Part shown: positions 22,682-33,150 of the stretch, piece after piece
Position numbering within the stretch: the first letter of the stretch is position 1
Layout of the letters: every line of letters starts with the position of its first letter
From: Ochromonas danica
Taxonomy: Eukaryota; Sar; Chrysophyceae; Chromulinales; Chromulinaceae
NCBI GenBank assembly: GCA_015146655.1
Contig: VKHL01000024.1
Location: 186,001 to 250,000, forward strand
Length of the DNA: 64,000 nucleotides
Direction: 5' to 3'
Notes under the pieces: generated by a model
Database searches by the model: none
What the model was told of the DNA's origin: nothing
Seen by the model: the letters and a program-made list of their open reading frames with translations, nothing else
Translations under genes and position numbers: made by a program

Positions 22682-24882
22682 CTATTCAATTCCAAAACCG
22701 GTGGACTCCATGCTAATAGCCATAGTAAGATATTTCTGTATATCAGCTTTTGTCTTGTAAATAGGCATGTCGATGCGATTGAAGCATGTGTGAGCTCTAG
22801 GAAAGACCTTGACATTTTTATCGCCATGCAACGTGAATCGACGAATAGAGCCATTGTCGTTTCCTTGGAGGTAAGCAAAGCCCTGGGCAGGCACATTGGA
22901 AGTTCCGGTCACGAATTGCAACAGTTTAGCTTTCTGATCACTCTCCAATCCCTTCACCACTTCCCAGAACCATTGCACCACTTTATGATTAGGATCATTC
23001 TGGAATTCTCCAGTATAGTCCGTATTGCGCTTCCAATCATCAATGTCAATAGTTGGAATACCATGAAGGATCAACTCGAGCTCCTGGAAGTCAAAAACTG
23101 ACAATAAAGGTTCAGGCACAACATCGTAAAATCCTCTCAGAAGCTCACAAAGCTGGTCCTGAATTCTCGTTAGGGTGCGATACTGATATTGCTTTACGAA
23201 GTACTCGGAAAGGTTCTGCGGTGTGACGGTAATGTTGCTTCCTCCAGGCAACAACTCGACTGTCTCGGTCACACCAAGTTTATCTTCTGTCACTTCGAAA
23301 GCCAACTCCATCGCTTCTAACTCTTCGACACTAAAATCTCGAAGACCAAAAAGGTTACGATAGAAGTTCTGATCAATTTGTTCAAGATCAGTGAGTGTTA
23401 TCGGCCATCCCATGAGATGCTTGTAAAGAGGCTGGACCAGATGGACTGGAGTCAGCTGACCATCCATCAAAGCCTTGCCCAAGATACGCCCAGCCATATG
23501 GAAGTACTTGAGGTGAAACTCGTTAGCGATACCTGAATTGGGATTAATTTGCATGCAAAGTTGGTTAACCGAAGAGTACAGGAAGAGACCACAATCGGGA
23601 TTGAACAGCTGCTGCGCTATAATCTCAAAGAACTCTCTCGCTACACCACCAGCATCTAAAGCTGGCTCACCCAGAAATTCAAAACGGAAAATCTTGCGCA
23701 TATCAGCTGGTTCAATGGATTCAACTGCTTCCATTGAATCTTGCAAAACACTTTGTCTGCGCACCTTCAATTTAATGTGACCCTCCTCCCAAGGAACTCG
23801 CAACGAGTTAAACTGAGCCCTCAACCACTCCACCTTCTTATTAAAAGGAGAAGAAGCTATTTCTGAGAGTTCATTGTAAGCTATAGTGGTACCTTTCACA
23901 GTAGTTTCTACCGCATAGTTTTCAGGAGCAACATATCGCAATCTCGTTCGATTAGTGTCGGGATCGATATATATTTCGCGAACTGAAGCGTGTTGATTAA
24001 TATCGAAAGAGTTATTGTGGTTGCTTTGCTCTTCCTTGTTGCTGTCTCCATGGAACTGAGCCTTGGAGAAGACCCAATGAAACTTGAGATCAGCGCCAAG
24101 ACAACGCATCCATCCATCCTTGTCATAGTTCACTCTAATAGATTCAATTTGTTGTTGGGTGAGTTGAATAGGTAGTTGGAAACGAATTTTGCTTCCAGGG
24201 CGGACATTTTCTGGACAAGTCACCATGACTCTTTGTCCACCAGCTATCAGAGCAAAGGGTTGGCCTGGACGAACGCCATCGGGAACCACCACCTCTGTTT
24301 TCATATAAAATAATTAGCACAGGAGACAATAGCATTTGAACAGCTTTCAATCTTCTTACCATACAACTGATGATTCGGGGCTGCTTGATGTGTTCGCTCT
24401 TGTTGTTGAGGCAAACGGAAAGTAACGCGCTGACCTGGACGAACACCTTGAGGACAAGTGACCATAACTTCTTGATTATTGATCATAACTCGGAATTGTT
24501 GTCCAGGTCGAACATTAGCTGGAACTGTGACTACATATTGCTGTTGTTCTTGTGATCGCGGAGCAGTCACAATCAGTCGATCTCCAGGGCGATTATTCTC
24601 TGGGCACCGAACCATCATTTGTTGACCATTGACAAGTACCGCAAAATGTTGTCCAGGTCGAACACCTCGAGGTATTGTCACGTAAAAACGTTGTCCAGCA
24701 CCACGACCTGGCATGCGATAAGCACCTGGAGGTGCATTTGCTCCACCGGGAGCTGCTGTTGCTGCAGCAGCGTTAGAAGAAGGTGCAGGAGAAGCACCAC
24801 CTTGCTGGGTATTGGTATTGGATTGGTTGGCATTGGCTGCTGCCGCTGCTGCACCATTGCGGGAAGATTCACTGTTTCCCAT
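22682..24882 (-). CDS. HECT-domain E3 ubiquitin ligase with N-terminal RPGQ repeats
   Basis: Two exons (24360-24882 and 22682-24294, 65-bp intron) encode 711 residues. The C-terminal ~350 residues are a complete HECT domain: EFLGEPALDAGGVAREFFE, then ILGKALMDGQLTP, and the active-site loop AHTCFNRIDMP with catalytic Cys678; the chain ends FGIE, as in Nedd4/Rsp5-type ligases. There are no WW or C2 domains. Residues ~64-220 contain three repeats of about 45 residues, each with the pattern VxVPxxVRPGQxFxVxxxxQxxMVxCPxxxRPG; the third spans the exon junction. A WW-like or other domain may follow (DGWMRCLGADLKFHWVFSK). The start MGNSESS fits the N-myristoylation pattern (Gly2, Ser6), so membrane attachment is possible. 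The repeats presumably bind substrate or membrane; that is inference. Confidence 0.92.
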
Positions 24883-25450
24883 TTACTTTATCTAACAGCT
24901 TATGAAAGCAATTACAAAAAGATGAACAAAAACACAACAACAAAGTAGACAACAACCAAAACAGAAGAAATTAGATAGAAATCTTCTGATCTGTTTGCCA
25001 ATCCAAACAGTGTTCCAACTTCTTCTCTTCTTGTGATGATTAATTGATGAGGGGCTGGGCATGGCGGTGGGAAAATAGGAATCCCACGCAACATAGTATT
25101 ATTACCCACCAGAAGAACAGGTTCTTCCAACACCACCTGAAGAACTTTCTCTGCGCACCCAGGATTCCCGCGCAAACCATAACTCCACAAGAGATGAGAG
25201 AAATGACTTCAAATCATCAGAGTCAGCATTCAGCATTGTTGCGATACATTTGTATACCCTACCACTTCAGCCATTTACTCAATGATTGCTGATAGCAAAC
25301 GAATAGTGGAAAGTTTGTTAGGTGGAAAATTGTGGATGTCAAGAACGAGCAGTATGAATACGAAGAAATAGATCGGCAGTGAGCATTTCTGAGCATTTCT
25401 TTCGTTCAAATGTCGTTGAAAATCATTGTGTGACCGTTTAATGACATTCT
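24883..25450. other. Upstream flank of the HECT gene
   Basis: An AT-rich 5' flank with no clear core promoter motif. Short open frames on both strands have no recognisable content. Confidence 0.4.
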
Positions 25451-26160
25451 GTGACGTGGTTCTACTTCAGGCTATTAGGAAGCAGGAATGTTGGTAGTGT
25501 ATGCAGTGTGTCACCTCGAAGGTTGTCGAAGTCAATCAACCACAAAAATGCGATAGCTAGAGTGAGGTTTTCGGTTCCCGCGGACTCACACGACGAGATT
25601 GTCGGTTCCCCTGATTGTCTCTCTTCCTCACCTCACTCTCGCTATCGCAGTCTTGTGGTTGATTGACTTCGACAAAGGTACATTATCCGTGTGCCAAAAA
25701 ATACTATTCTTTGTATGGACTCTTATTACCTAGATAAAGCGTCGAGAGAGCTTCTTAATAATGATCAAGTGAAGTTTATAGCTGCAGCAATTCAGCGAAG
25801 TAACAAAGAACTGCATGATTTCGTGCGTCGGGGTATATGCAAAGCTGGAGAGTGGCGAATTGCCTGCAATGAAACTAAACACGAAGCTGTAGTTTACTAC
25901 CACAACATGAACGAAGATATCGGGAAAAATCTTGTTTCATCTAACGCTTTCACAAAAAAGCTGTAAAAAAACTGTAGTTATTATTATCACTATTCTTTGC
26001 GTTAGGTGGACAAAGAATACGCCGATCATTCTTTGCATTACAGTGCTTGCGATAGATTTAACTGCGTTCTTCATAATCGTTGTTGGCCGCGTACGAGACT
26101 GGTGATAGGAAGAAATCGGGACAAAGGTGTTCAAAACAAGTTTGCGAAAATGCTAAATTA
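25451..26160 (+). pseudogene. Decayed piggyBac-like (DDE) transposase fragment
   Basis: The best part (25691-25963) reads TILCMDSYYLDKASRELL, KFIAAAIQRSN, KAGEWRI and IGKNLVSSNAF. This resembles the second half of a piggyBac-type DDE domain, where Asp in the DSYYL segment would be catalytic. About 40 bp further, in the same frame but after two stops, comes VDKEYADHSLHYSACDRFNCVFHNRCWPRT, similar to the VDxxDxFNxxxxxxxWP region downstream of the third catalytic Asp. Upstream of a small inverted-repeat element (25524-25674) the same frame is open from about 25451, so that element probably inserted into this transposase. No terminal repeats of the transposon were found. The remnant is too decayed to be active. 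Family assignment rests on motif memory only. Confidence 0.5.
25524..25674. mobile_element. MITE-like element with 45-bp terminal inverted repeats and 5-bp target duplication
   Basis: Arm 1 (25524-25568) begins TGTCGAAGTCAATCAACCAC; arm 2 (25630-25674) is its reverse complement with three mismatches in 45. The 61-bp centre has no coding potential. The element is flanked on both sides by AAGGT (25519-25523 and 25675-25679), a perfect 5-bp target-site duplication. A 5-bp duplication does not suit Tc1/mariner, hAT or piggyBac, so the source superfamily is open. The low arm divergence suggests a fairly recent insertion. Element plus one duplication is 156 bp, a multiple of three. Confidence 0.8.
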
Positions 26161-26361
26161 AATGCATAATATTCCTTCTACTGATTACGATTTTTCTTCT
26201 TGCCGCTTCAAGTTGAGTACAGACTTATATGAGCACATAATCTTGTTAGTTCTTTTGTTTCTCCCTAAAAATCCTTTTCATTGGGCACGGGTTGCACTTT
26301 TCAGAGGTTAACTTCACAGTGTTCACGGTTGGGGGGTGTGCTCGCTCTGCTGCCCCCGCTT

Positions 26362-26364
<3 letters not shown>

Positions 26365-26441
<77 letters not shown>
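26365..26441. repeat. GT/CA microsatellite
   Basis: About 38 uninterrupted GT units. They create long open frames of alternating Val-Cys or Thr-His residues on both strands that are not genes. The stretch 26161-27022 otherwise holds only AT-rich sequence upstream of the kinase gene. Confidence 0.95.
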
Positions 26442-26442
<1 letters not shown>

Positions 26443-27022
26443 ATGTGTTGTGCGTGTCGGTTTTTCCCGATGAAACGATTGACTGGCTTGGCCTCTGCTG
26501 GAGTGGCGCAGAGCGATACAAGAGCACAACAACAACGACCAAAGAAAGAGAGAGAAAGTAATTACCTGCCAAGTGAAAATAAAATCAACGATAGAGAAGA
26601 AAACAAAATTATCTCCTTCTATTGATTGAAATCGTTCCTTTCATCGCCAAGCCTTATTTCTTTCCAATCTTATTTCTTTCTGATTAAGACATCGACGGAA
26701 ATAATCGCATTTTCAGTGAACACATTCGTTTACTCACTGAAACTTATCCATCGAGTCTTATCTTTCCTGCGCTTTTGAAGGGTTTACTTGTCACCTTCTG
26801 TGTAGGAAAAGTAAGAAATTTGAGGCTGAATCGACTCAACACCTCGTTATTTATCACTTATCTCTTCCCTCTGTGGATGAACAACGAAACCTTGCTCTAT
26901 TGGTCTTCTTTGTCTTCCACTTGTTAATAAACCAAGTCAAAGCTTTCTAACGTCATTTAGACCGCCACTTTCTCCTTTTTCTTCTTCCAGATAGTTTGTT
27001 GTATTTTATTGTATAATCGAAA

Positions 27023-28536
27023 ATGGGAAGTGCTGCATCTTCTGGTCGTCCATCACAACAAGGTTAGTGAGATAGCTATTACCTATCCTTCACTTCCAAT
27101 AGACTGTTGAGTTTGACACCTCCTTTTGCTAATTACAATGATAATAGTGATTAAAAAGTTTAATCAAACCTATATGTTGGCTCGTGAACTGGGCAGTGGA
27201 GCCTTCTCTGTCGTTAAACTAGGTGTACATCTGGTAAGACTCTAATTTGGCCGCTACTTCAGTAAATGATTCTGACGCGTGCTATCTCGTAGGAATCTGG
27301 ACGTAAGACTGCTGTCAAGATTGTATCCAAGAAGAAGTTGTCTGAGGAGGATTACTCTGCCTTGATGATGGAGATTCAGATCCTCTCTGAATTAGACCAT
27401 CCTCACATAATAAAGTGAGTGCTCGTTCTCTAATTTTTTATATTCTTCTCTTAATGTCGGTTGGCTCATTGTATTTTTGTGTCATTGTTTGTGAAGGTTA
27501 TTCGAGACCTTCGATGAAGGTTCAGACTTCTACATTGTGACCGAGCTTGTTGAAGGCGGTGAATTGTTTGATCGTATTGTGTCAAAAGCACACTATACTG
27601 AAAAGGAGGCGCGAGATTTAATTAAGATAATGTTAGAAACGATGGACTATATGCATAAGGCTGGAGTTGTTCACCGCGACCTCAAGCCAGAGAACCTTCT
27701 GTTGTGCACAGGTAATCACCACCATCAGATTTGACCTTATGACAATGCCAGAAATAACGACTTTTGTTGTTGTTATGTTACTCTCAGAGACGGATGATTC
27801 AGATATCAAGATTGCCGACTTTGGTTTTGCCAAGAGGGTTAAAGACTTATCCCCAAAGGAGACGGCATGCGGAACTCCAGGATATGTTGCACCTGAAATT
27901 CTTCGTGGTGATAAATACGGTACAGAAGTGGATGTGTGGTCAATGGGTGTGATTTGTTATGTTCTTCTTGCTGGTTATCCACCTTTCTATGATGAGGATC
28001 AGAAGAGATTGTTCAAGAAGATCAAAGAGGGACGATATCATTTTCATGAAGACTATTGGTCTAACACTTCACCTGAAGCTATTGATATGATCAAGATGAT
28101 GCTTTGTGTCGATCAATCAAAGCGTTGGACTGCTGAACAACTTTTGAAGCACCCTTGGATTACAATGGGTGATGAGAGCTTGGAGGGCAAAGATCTCACC
28201 AGTTCCATTACAGTCATGCGCAAGTTTAATGCTCGCCGACGTCTTCGTGCTGCAGCAGATGCTGTTATTATGGCAAATCGTATGAATCGTCTGTTAAGAG
28301 GATTAAATGGTAGCAACTCAAATCCCCAAGTCGTACCTGTAGAGGAACCGGGAGTTATGGGCAAGAAGAAGATTTCCTTAATTGATCCTGAAGCACTTGG
28401 GAACACAGAGCATGAAGCAGAAGAGTTCAATCAACTACGCCAACGCATGTCGTTTGATTCTGAGCTCTATGGTGATGCACCAAGTATTAATCCAGCATTA
28501 GATTTATTGAACGATAAAGAGTTGGAAGGAATATAG
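27023..28536 (+). CDS. Calcium/calmodulin-dependent-type protein kinase (CAMK group)
   Basis: Five exons (27023-27062, 27148-27233, 27293-27414, 27497-27711, 27788-28536) give 403 residues. The kinase domain is complete: GSGAFSVVKL glycine loop (~29-38), Lys51 in TAVKIV, catalytic HRDLKPEN with Asp144, DFG at 165-167, CGTPGYVAPE activation segment and a PPFYDED loop. After the domain, SSITVMRKFNARRRLRAAADAV closely resembles the autoinhibitory/calmodulin-binding segment of CaMKI and CDPK-like kinases. There are no EF hands, so calcium control would go through calmodulin. The very short first exon encodes MGSAASSG, a good N-myristoylation signal. All splice phases agree with the conserved kinase alignment. 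Substrates are unknown. Confidence 0.93.
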
Positions 28537-28901
28537 GCTTGAGATAGTGATTAGTGGTGTTAGAGTCCATTCTACTATTGTCTTGCTATATTGGTTGCTG
28601 TATTGAACTGAATTTTCCAGATTGTGGTGTCTGGATTTCTGTCGAGGGACGCCTTCTAACTTCCTTTACGTATTTGTGTGGAGTCCTGTGTGTGTCTGAG
28701 CAGAAGTACATGGATGTACTGTATGCTTTTTGTTTGTGCCTTCATTTCATTTCAGATGGCTGGATGTCCACATAGCATGCTGGGTGATAGTCTTGTAGCT
28801 TGTTCTTTATGTTATTATCAAGCTTAGCGAATTCCCCGTAGTTTACATGTCAGGGACTTAACTTTACTGCGAGTGAGGGAAGGGCTAACTTGTTAATCGA
28901 T
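28537..28901. other. Convergent spacer (kinase / UCH)
   Basis: A tail-to-tail spacer of 365 bp. It contains the two 3' UTRs presumably, and nothing else that I can see. Confidence 0.5.
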
Positions 28902-29615
28902 TCATTCTGCTGGAGGTGCATTACAGAATGCAACAGTAGTAAAACGTAATTCCTCGGGATCGCGATCCATAAAGGATCGAATGACTTTGCATGCATCAAC
29001 AAGCAGCGTATCTACACTGCTAGGACCATGATTAATGGGGAAGCTCTTGCGTCCATCCAATTCGTATAAGCATCCATCCACTTGAACAAAGCAGATGAAA
29101 TGGTTTTCGACATCATTGACGTCTTCCACTTGTTCACTCTGTCCTTCTGCCGCAGCTTCAACATGTGTTTCTTCAATTTCTTCATCCCCTTCCAAATATT
29201 CAGCAATATCATCAGGAGTCATTGACTTTGTCTTTTCAAAGAAATTAGCCAGATAGGATCCAGCTTCAATGGCATCACCATGAGTTTTATAACTGTTTCC
29301 CACAGCATGTAACAAGCCAATAGTTCCACAGGCATTACAAATGGTTTGTTTCATATAGTAGACATCAGGACTGACTACTTGACCATTAGCAACTATACTA
29401 TCATCTTCTAGGATACGATGATGTTCACTTTTTTCAGATACAGGGAAAAGTAAAAGAACAGCCAAAACAGGTTGTGGAACCATTTCAAGTGCCCAATCTT
29501 CAGTAGAAAAGACATCATGAAAACTATAATTATTTGTGTTGAGTCCTAACTTTTCAAGATAAGAATTCATCACAGTAGGATTACTTTCTAAAGGAAACCA
29601 TTGCTTTTCTGCCAT
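28902..29615 (-). CDS. Ubiquitin C-terminal hydrolase, UCH-L3 type (peptidase C12)
   Basis: A single exon encodes 237 residues, close to the ~230 of UCH-L1/L3. Catalytic residues are all present: Gln90 and Cys96 in MKQTICNACGTIG, His172 in NHFICFV, Asp187 in YELDGRK. The crossover loop between Cys and His is acidic (EGDEEIEETHVEAAAEG), as in UCH-L3. The enzyme removes small adducts from ubiquitin and processes ubiquitin precursors in cytosol and nucleus. It starts MAEKQWFPLESNP, typical of the family. It is divergent from the phosphoribulokinase gene, 441 bp away. Confidence 0.95.
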   Translation of the reverse strand: MAEKQWFPLESNPTVMNSYLEKLGLNTNNYSFHDVFSTEDWALEMVPQPVLAVLLLFPVSEKSEHHRILEDDSIVANGQVVSPDVYYMKQTICNACGTIGLLHAVGNSYKTHGDAIEAGSYLANFFEKTKSMTPDDIAEYLEGDEEIEETHVEAAAEGQSEQVEDVNDVENHFICFVQVDGCLYELDGRKSFPINHGPSSVDTLLVDACKVIRSFMDRDPEELRFTTVAFCNAPPAE

Positions 29616-29903
29616 GTTATTGTCTCTTTCTTTGTTGTTTGCTTGTTGTCCATATGAAGATCAGCCTCTCCCCACGCAATAAGACTTTTTGAATGGAATG
29701 TTCGACATGTTCAGAGGTCATTGACACCACAATCCTATTTAAGTATAATTTACTATCACTATTAATTAACATTAATAAGTATTAATTCATGTATAACTGC
29801 GCGTTATTCTTATAACTAAAGACCATTCACCAGAGAGAAAGATAGCTTTCTGTTGCCCAACGTTAAGGGTTTGGAATAACGCGTTTATCATCCCAATCCA
29901 ATG

Positions 29904-29911
29904 TATATAAA
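29904..29911 (+). promoter_or_regulatory. TATA box candidate for phosphoribulokinase
   Basis: TATATAAA lies 146 bp before the proposed ATG in the 29616-30056 divergent region. Distance and orientation allow a core promoter role. The transcription start is unknown. Confidence 0.35.
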
Positions 29912-30056
29912 CCCGTTGTTGGATGCAAAGTGAGTGAATGACGTGTTGATGACAACAGCAGCAGAGCATGTCATCTTGCATTTGTTGGATTTCCTTCTCA
30001 CTTCTTCTATAAGATCATCACATCTGAACTGAAAGACAACTTGATTGATTTTGATC

Positions 30057-31262
30057 ATGTTGGGATTTATTCTTGCTATACTTTCTCTTACTTCTGTACT
30101 TGGATTTACTCCATTTACACCTTATGCAAGTTTATCCAGGAAATTCATGACCGCTTCTCATGCTGACAATGGCAGACCCCGTATGAAGATCTTGATGAAG
30201 CTTGGTCCTGATGAGAAGGTTATTCTGATTGGTGTTGCTGCTGATTCTGGCTGTGGAAAGTCTACCTTCATGAGAAGACTGACGAAAGTGTTTGGTGGGA
30301 AGAACCCTGGTCCCCTTGGAGGTGGCTTTGGCAATGGAGGCTGGGAGACGAACACTTTAGTCTCTGATCGTACCACAGTGATCTGTTTAGATGACTATCA
30401 TCTCAACGATAGACAAGGTAGAAAGGTTTCCGGTCTGACTGCGTTGAATGTGAAGGAACAGAAGTTTGATCTCATGGCAGAACAATTAGCAGCTTTGAAA
30501 GCTGGAAAATCTATTGCTAAACCTATTTATAACCATGTTAATGGTACTATTGATCACCCTGAAACTGTTGAACCTACTCCTATTGTCATTGTTGAAGGAT
30601 TACACCCATTGGTTGATCCTCGTGTTCGTGCATTGTTAGACTTTACCATCTATCTCGATATCTCTGATGCTATCAAGTATGCATGGAAAATCCAACGTGA
30701 TACTGCTGAACGTGGTTGGACTCCAGATCAAGTTAAGGCTGATATTGAGAAACGAAAACCAGATTTTGCAGCTTATGTTGCTCCTCAAATGGCTTATTCC
30801 GACATTGTCATCTCTGTCTTGCCTTCTGAGATTTCTAAAGAACCTGTTGGTAAGCAACTCAAAGTCAAGTTGATCCAAAAGAACGAGAAGAAAGGTCTTC
30901 TTCCTGCCTATATCTTGGATCCTCACTCTACTGTCAAGGTGCATCCCACAGCGAAGCAGGTCAAGCATGCCCCTGAAGATTCTAGTGTTGCATTAGCTTC
31001 ATATCAAGAAGAATACTATGGTCATACAGTCAATGTTGTTGAGATGGATGGAAAGTTAGCTGATATCAATGACTTCACATTTGTGGAGAAAGTGATCTCT
31101 CAGACTGGTAGCCACCATACTGGAGAAGTTGCTCATGAATTGATCAAAGTTGGTGACAAGGCTCCTGGCTCTCTTGATGGTACTGGTCTTTTCCAGACCA
31201 TCACAGCATTAAAACTGCGTGAGTTTTACGAGGTTGCTACTGGCAAGAAGATCACACATTAA
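30057..31262 (+). CDS. PRK: Phosphoribulokinase, plastid precursor
   Basis: A single exon encodes 401 residues from the ATG at 30057; the frame is open slightly further upstream but without an ATG. It phosphorylates ribulose 5-phosphate to ribulose 1,5-bisphosphate, the Calvin-cycle step before Rubisco, in the plastid stroma. Residues 1-16 are a signal peptide followed by Phe17 (VLG-FTPF) and a Ser/Thr/Arg-rich transit peptide, the bipartite import signal of red-derived secondary plastids. The Walker A loop GVAADSGCGKST is at 59-70; TTVICLDDYHLNDRQGRK and VEGLHPLVDPRVR are conserved substrate-binding segments. The Cys in the P-loop region (GCGKST) is the usual regulatory Cys position. In stramenopiles redox control of PRK is reported to be weak. 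This is the strongest evidence that the organism is photosynthetic. Confidence 0.96.
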   Translation: MLGFILAILSLTSVLGFTPFTPYASLSRKFMTASHADNGRPRMKILMKLGPDEKVILIGVAADSGCGKSTFMRRLTKVFGGKNPGPLGGGFGNGGWETNTLVSDRTTVICLDDYHLNDRQGRKVSGLTALNVKEQKFDLMAEQLAALKAGKSIAKPIYNHVNGTIDHPETVEPTPIVIVEGLHPLVDPRVRALLDFTIYLDISDAIKYAWKIQRDTAERGWTPDQVKADIEKRKPDFAAYVAPQMAYSDIVISVLPSEISKEPVGKQLKVKLIQKNEKKGLLPAYILDPHSTVKVHPTAKQVKHAPEDSSVALASYQEEYYGHTVNVVEMDGKLADINDFTFVEKVISQTGSHHTGEVAHELIKVGDKAPGSLDGTGLFQTITALKLREFYEVATGKKITH

Positions 31263-31424
31263 ATATTCCCTCCCTCCCTCCCCTCTGCTTTCTCTTGAGC
31301 TTTAGACAAGAACTTAGCTAACAACATGGAAAATGCTCATATCCATGTTTGCATATCATTCTAACGGTATAAAACAACCAAAAAGAGGCTTAATAGAATT
31401 CAATTCATAAGCACTCATTTTAAA

Positions 31425-32231
31425 TTACTTTTCATCGTCTTTGTTAGTATCAACACTACTATCATCCTTCAACTTCTGCTCAGCAACACTAATATCTCTA
31501 TTATGTTGTGTGATCAACTTCTCCTCACTGACATCATTAATAGAAGTTGTCTTAGTAGTAGTAGTAACAGTAGTAGGCCTGGAGTGTAGATCTTGCCAAA
31601 CCTTGTCAGCAGCAAGACGCATTCTTTGCAAGATTTCTTGTGCTTTCTCAGAGAGCTCACCAGGTTTCGCATCATTATCATTATTATTATTATCACCATT
31701 ATTACCTAATGCCATTACACCTGATGACTTTCCCTCTTTCTCCAATTCTCCACGTATTCGTCGTTTCTCTTCTTCACGCCAATGCTTCTCTGATAATAGA
31801 CCATCTTTAACCTTAACAAATACTTTATTTTCATCTTCTGATTGTTTTTCAAGTTGCTGTTTGAAGTGATCTTGTTGTTGATGACGATGTTGTTCAGATT
31901 GTAAGAGACCTTCTTCTAGTTCTCGATTAAGTTTCTAAAACAATCAATCATACAATCAATCAATCAATCAACCTATCCACTACCTCTACTACTATTATTA
32001 CTATTATTATCATTGTTATTATGATCTTACCTCGATGGTCATGTTAAGATCAAAAGTTGGAAGAAGATTCTGTAATCGACACTTTCTATCAACAATCTCT
32101 TTTAAGATACTTTCAGCATGAAGTGGCATCATAAATGATGACGATAACGACGCTGATGAAGATGACGAGGGATTGATAAGCTGCTGATTGTCTATCTCAT
32201 CATGTCTTGTTGGACTGCTACCACTCTGCTC

Positions 32232-32267
<36 letters not shown>

Positions 32268-32816
32268 GTCACCTTCCTCTTGTTCTCTGATATCCTCAGT
32301 AGTGTTCTCTTCAGACATGATTGAATTGTCTCTCAAAGCATTCTTCTCCTTCCTCACAACTTCTTCTTCTTGTTCTTCTAGTTGTTGTTGTTGTTGTAGT
32401 AATTCATCAGCAGAGAGTTCTTCCATGTTAATGATAATATCCAAATGACGGAAATGATCTTGAAATTGACTTAACACTTCTTCATTTTCTATACAAGGAT
32501 TACCAGAAAGATTAATACGTCTTAATCCACGTGGTAAACCTTGTAAAGATTGTAAAAGACCATTTTGATCAATTAAATTGAATGACAGGTCAAGATCGTC
32601 TAATTGGTCAAAGACATCTAATTCACTGACAACTGTTAATTGATTATGAGAGAGGTTACAAGATTGAACATGACTAAGTAGATGTAATGTGTCATCTAAT
32701 TGGGTAAGATTGGCATACGATAAGTCTAAATGATTTAATTCTTCAATATCATTTAGAAATGGATTTTTTTCTCGTATAAGAGCAAATGTTATTATAGGTC
32801 TTGATTTTGGACCCAT
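31425..32816 (-). CDS. Leucine-rich repeat protein with acidic and coiled-coil C-terminus
   Basis: Two exons (32031-32816 and 31425-31934, 96-bp intron) encode 431 residues. The ATG at 32816 (MGPKSRPIITFALI) is preferred; the frame extends upstream only with a non-ATG codon. Residues ~28-125 form about four SDS22-like LRRs (LNHLDLSYANLTQL, VQSCNLSHNQL, LDDLDLSFNLI, LRRINLSGNP) and an LRR cap. A Glu/Asp-rich region with a run of 12 Asp follows. The second exon continues the frame with a long charged helix (KLNRELEEGLLQSEQHRHQQQ) predicted to be coiled coil, and ends in a Thr/Asp-rich tail. The architecture recalls LRR adaptor proteins, some of them ciliary, but no ortholog can be named. Confidence 0.75.
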
Positions 32817-33150
32817 TATAGAGAAATTTAGGTTTTGTTTATTACTGTGTACAAGAGAAGAGGAGGTCCTATTCACAGTTAATATGAAAATGATGTCATA
32901 GATGATAGTCTAAACGAAAAACAGCTGGTCGGTAGGGGCCAAATCTCCAGATCGCCAAACCTTGAATGGATTCCACATGGATTCCATTGACAGTAGAAAC
33001 AGCTCATTTTTCAGTAGATCTTCCACTAGGAAAAACTGTTTTTACAAATCTCTGTCGAACTCCATCATATCATATCATATCATCGTTATTGTCAAGATTG
33101 CTTGTATTGTACTGTCATTCGTTTGGTGCTAACTCTAACTCTGTGAGAAA
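32817..33150. promoter_or_regulatory. Divergent promoter region (LRR / RING genes)
   Basis: 334 bp. At 32938-32959 is a 22-nt motif GCCAAATCTCCAGATCGCCA.. that recurs with two changes upstream of the sedolisin gene (59390-59411). An ATCAT pentamer run is at about 33063-33083. No TATA box is clear. Confidence 0.4.

Noticed and set aside
26281-26625. Overlapping 70-114 codon frames of Val-Cys or Thr-His repeats
   Set aside because: They are products of the GT microsatellite, with no other protein features.
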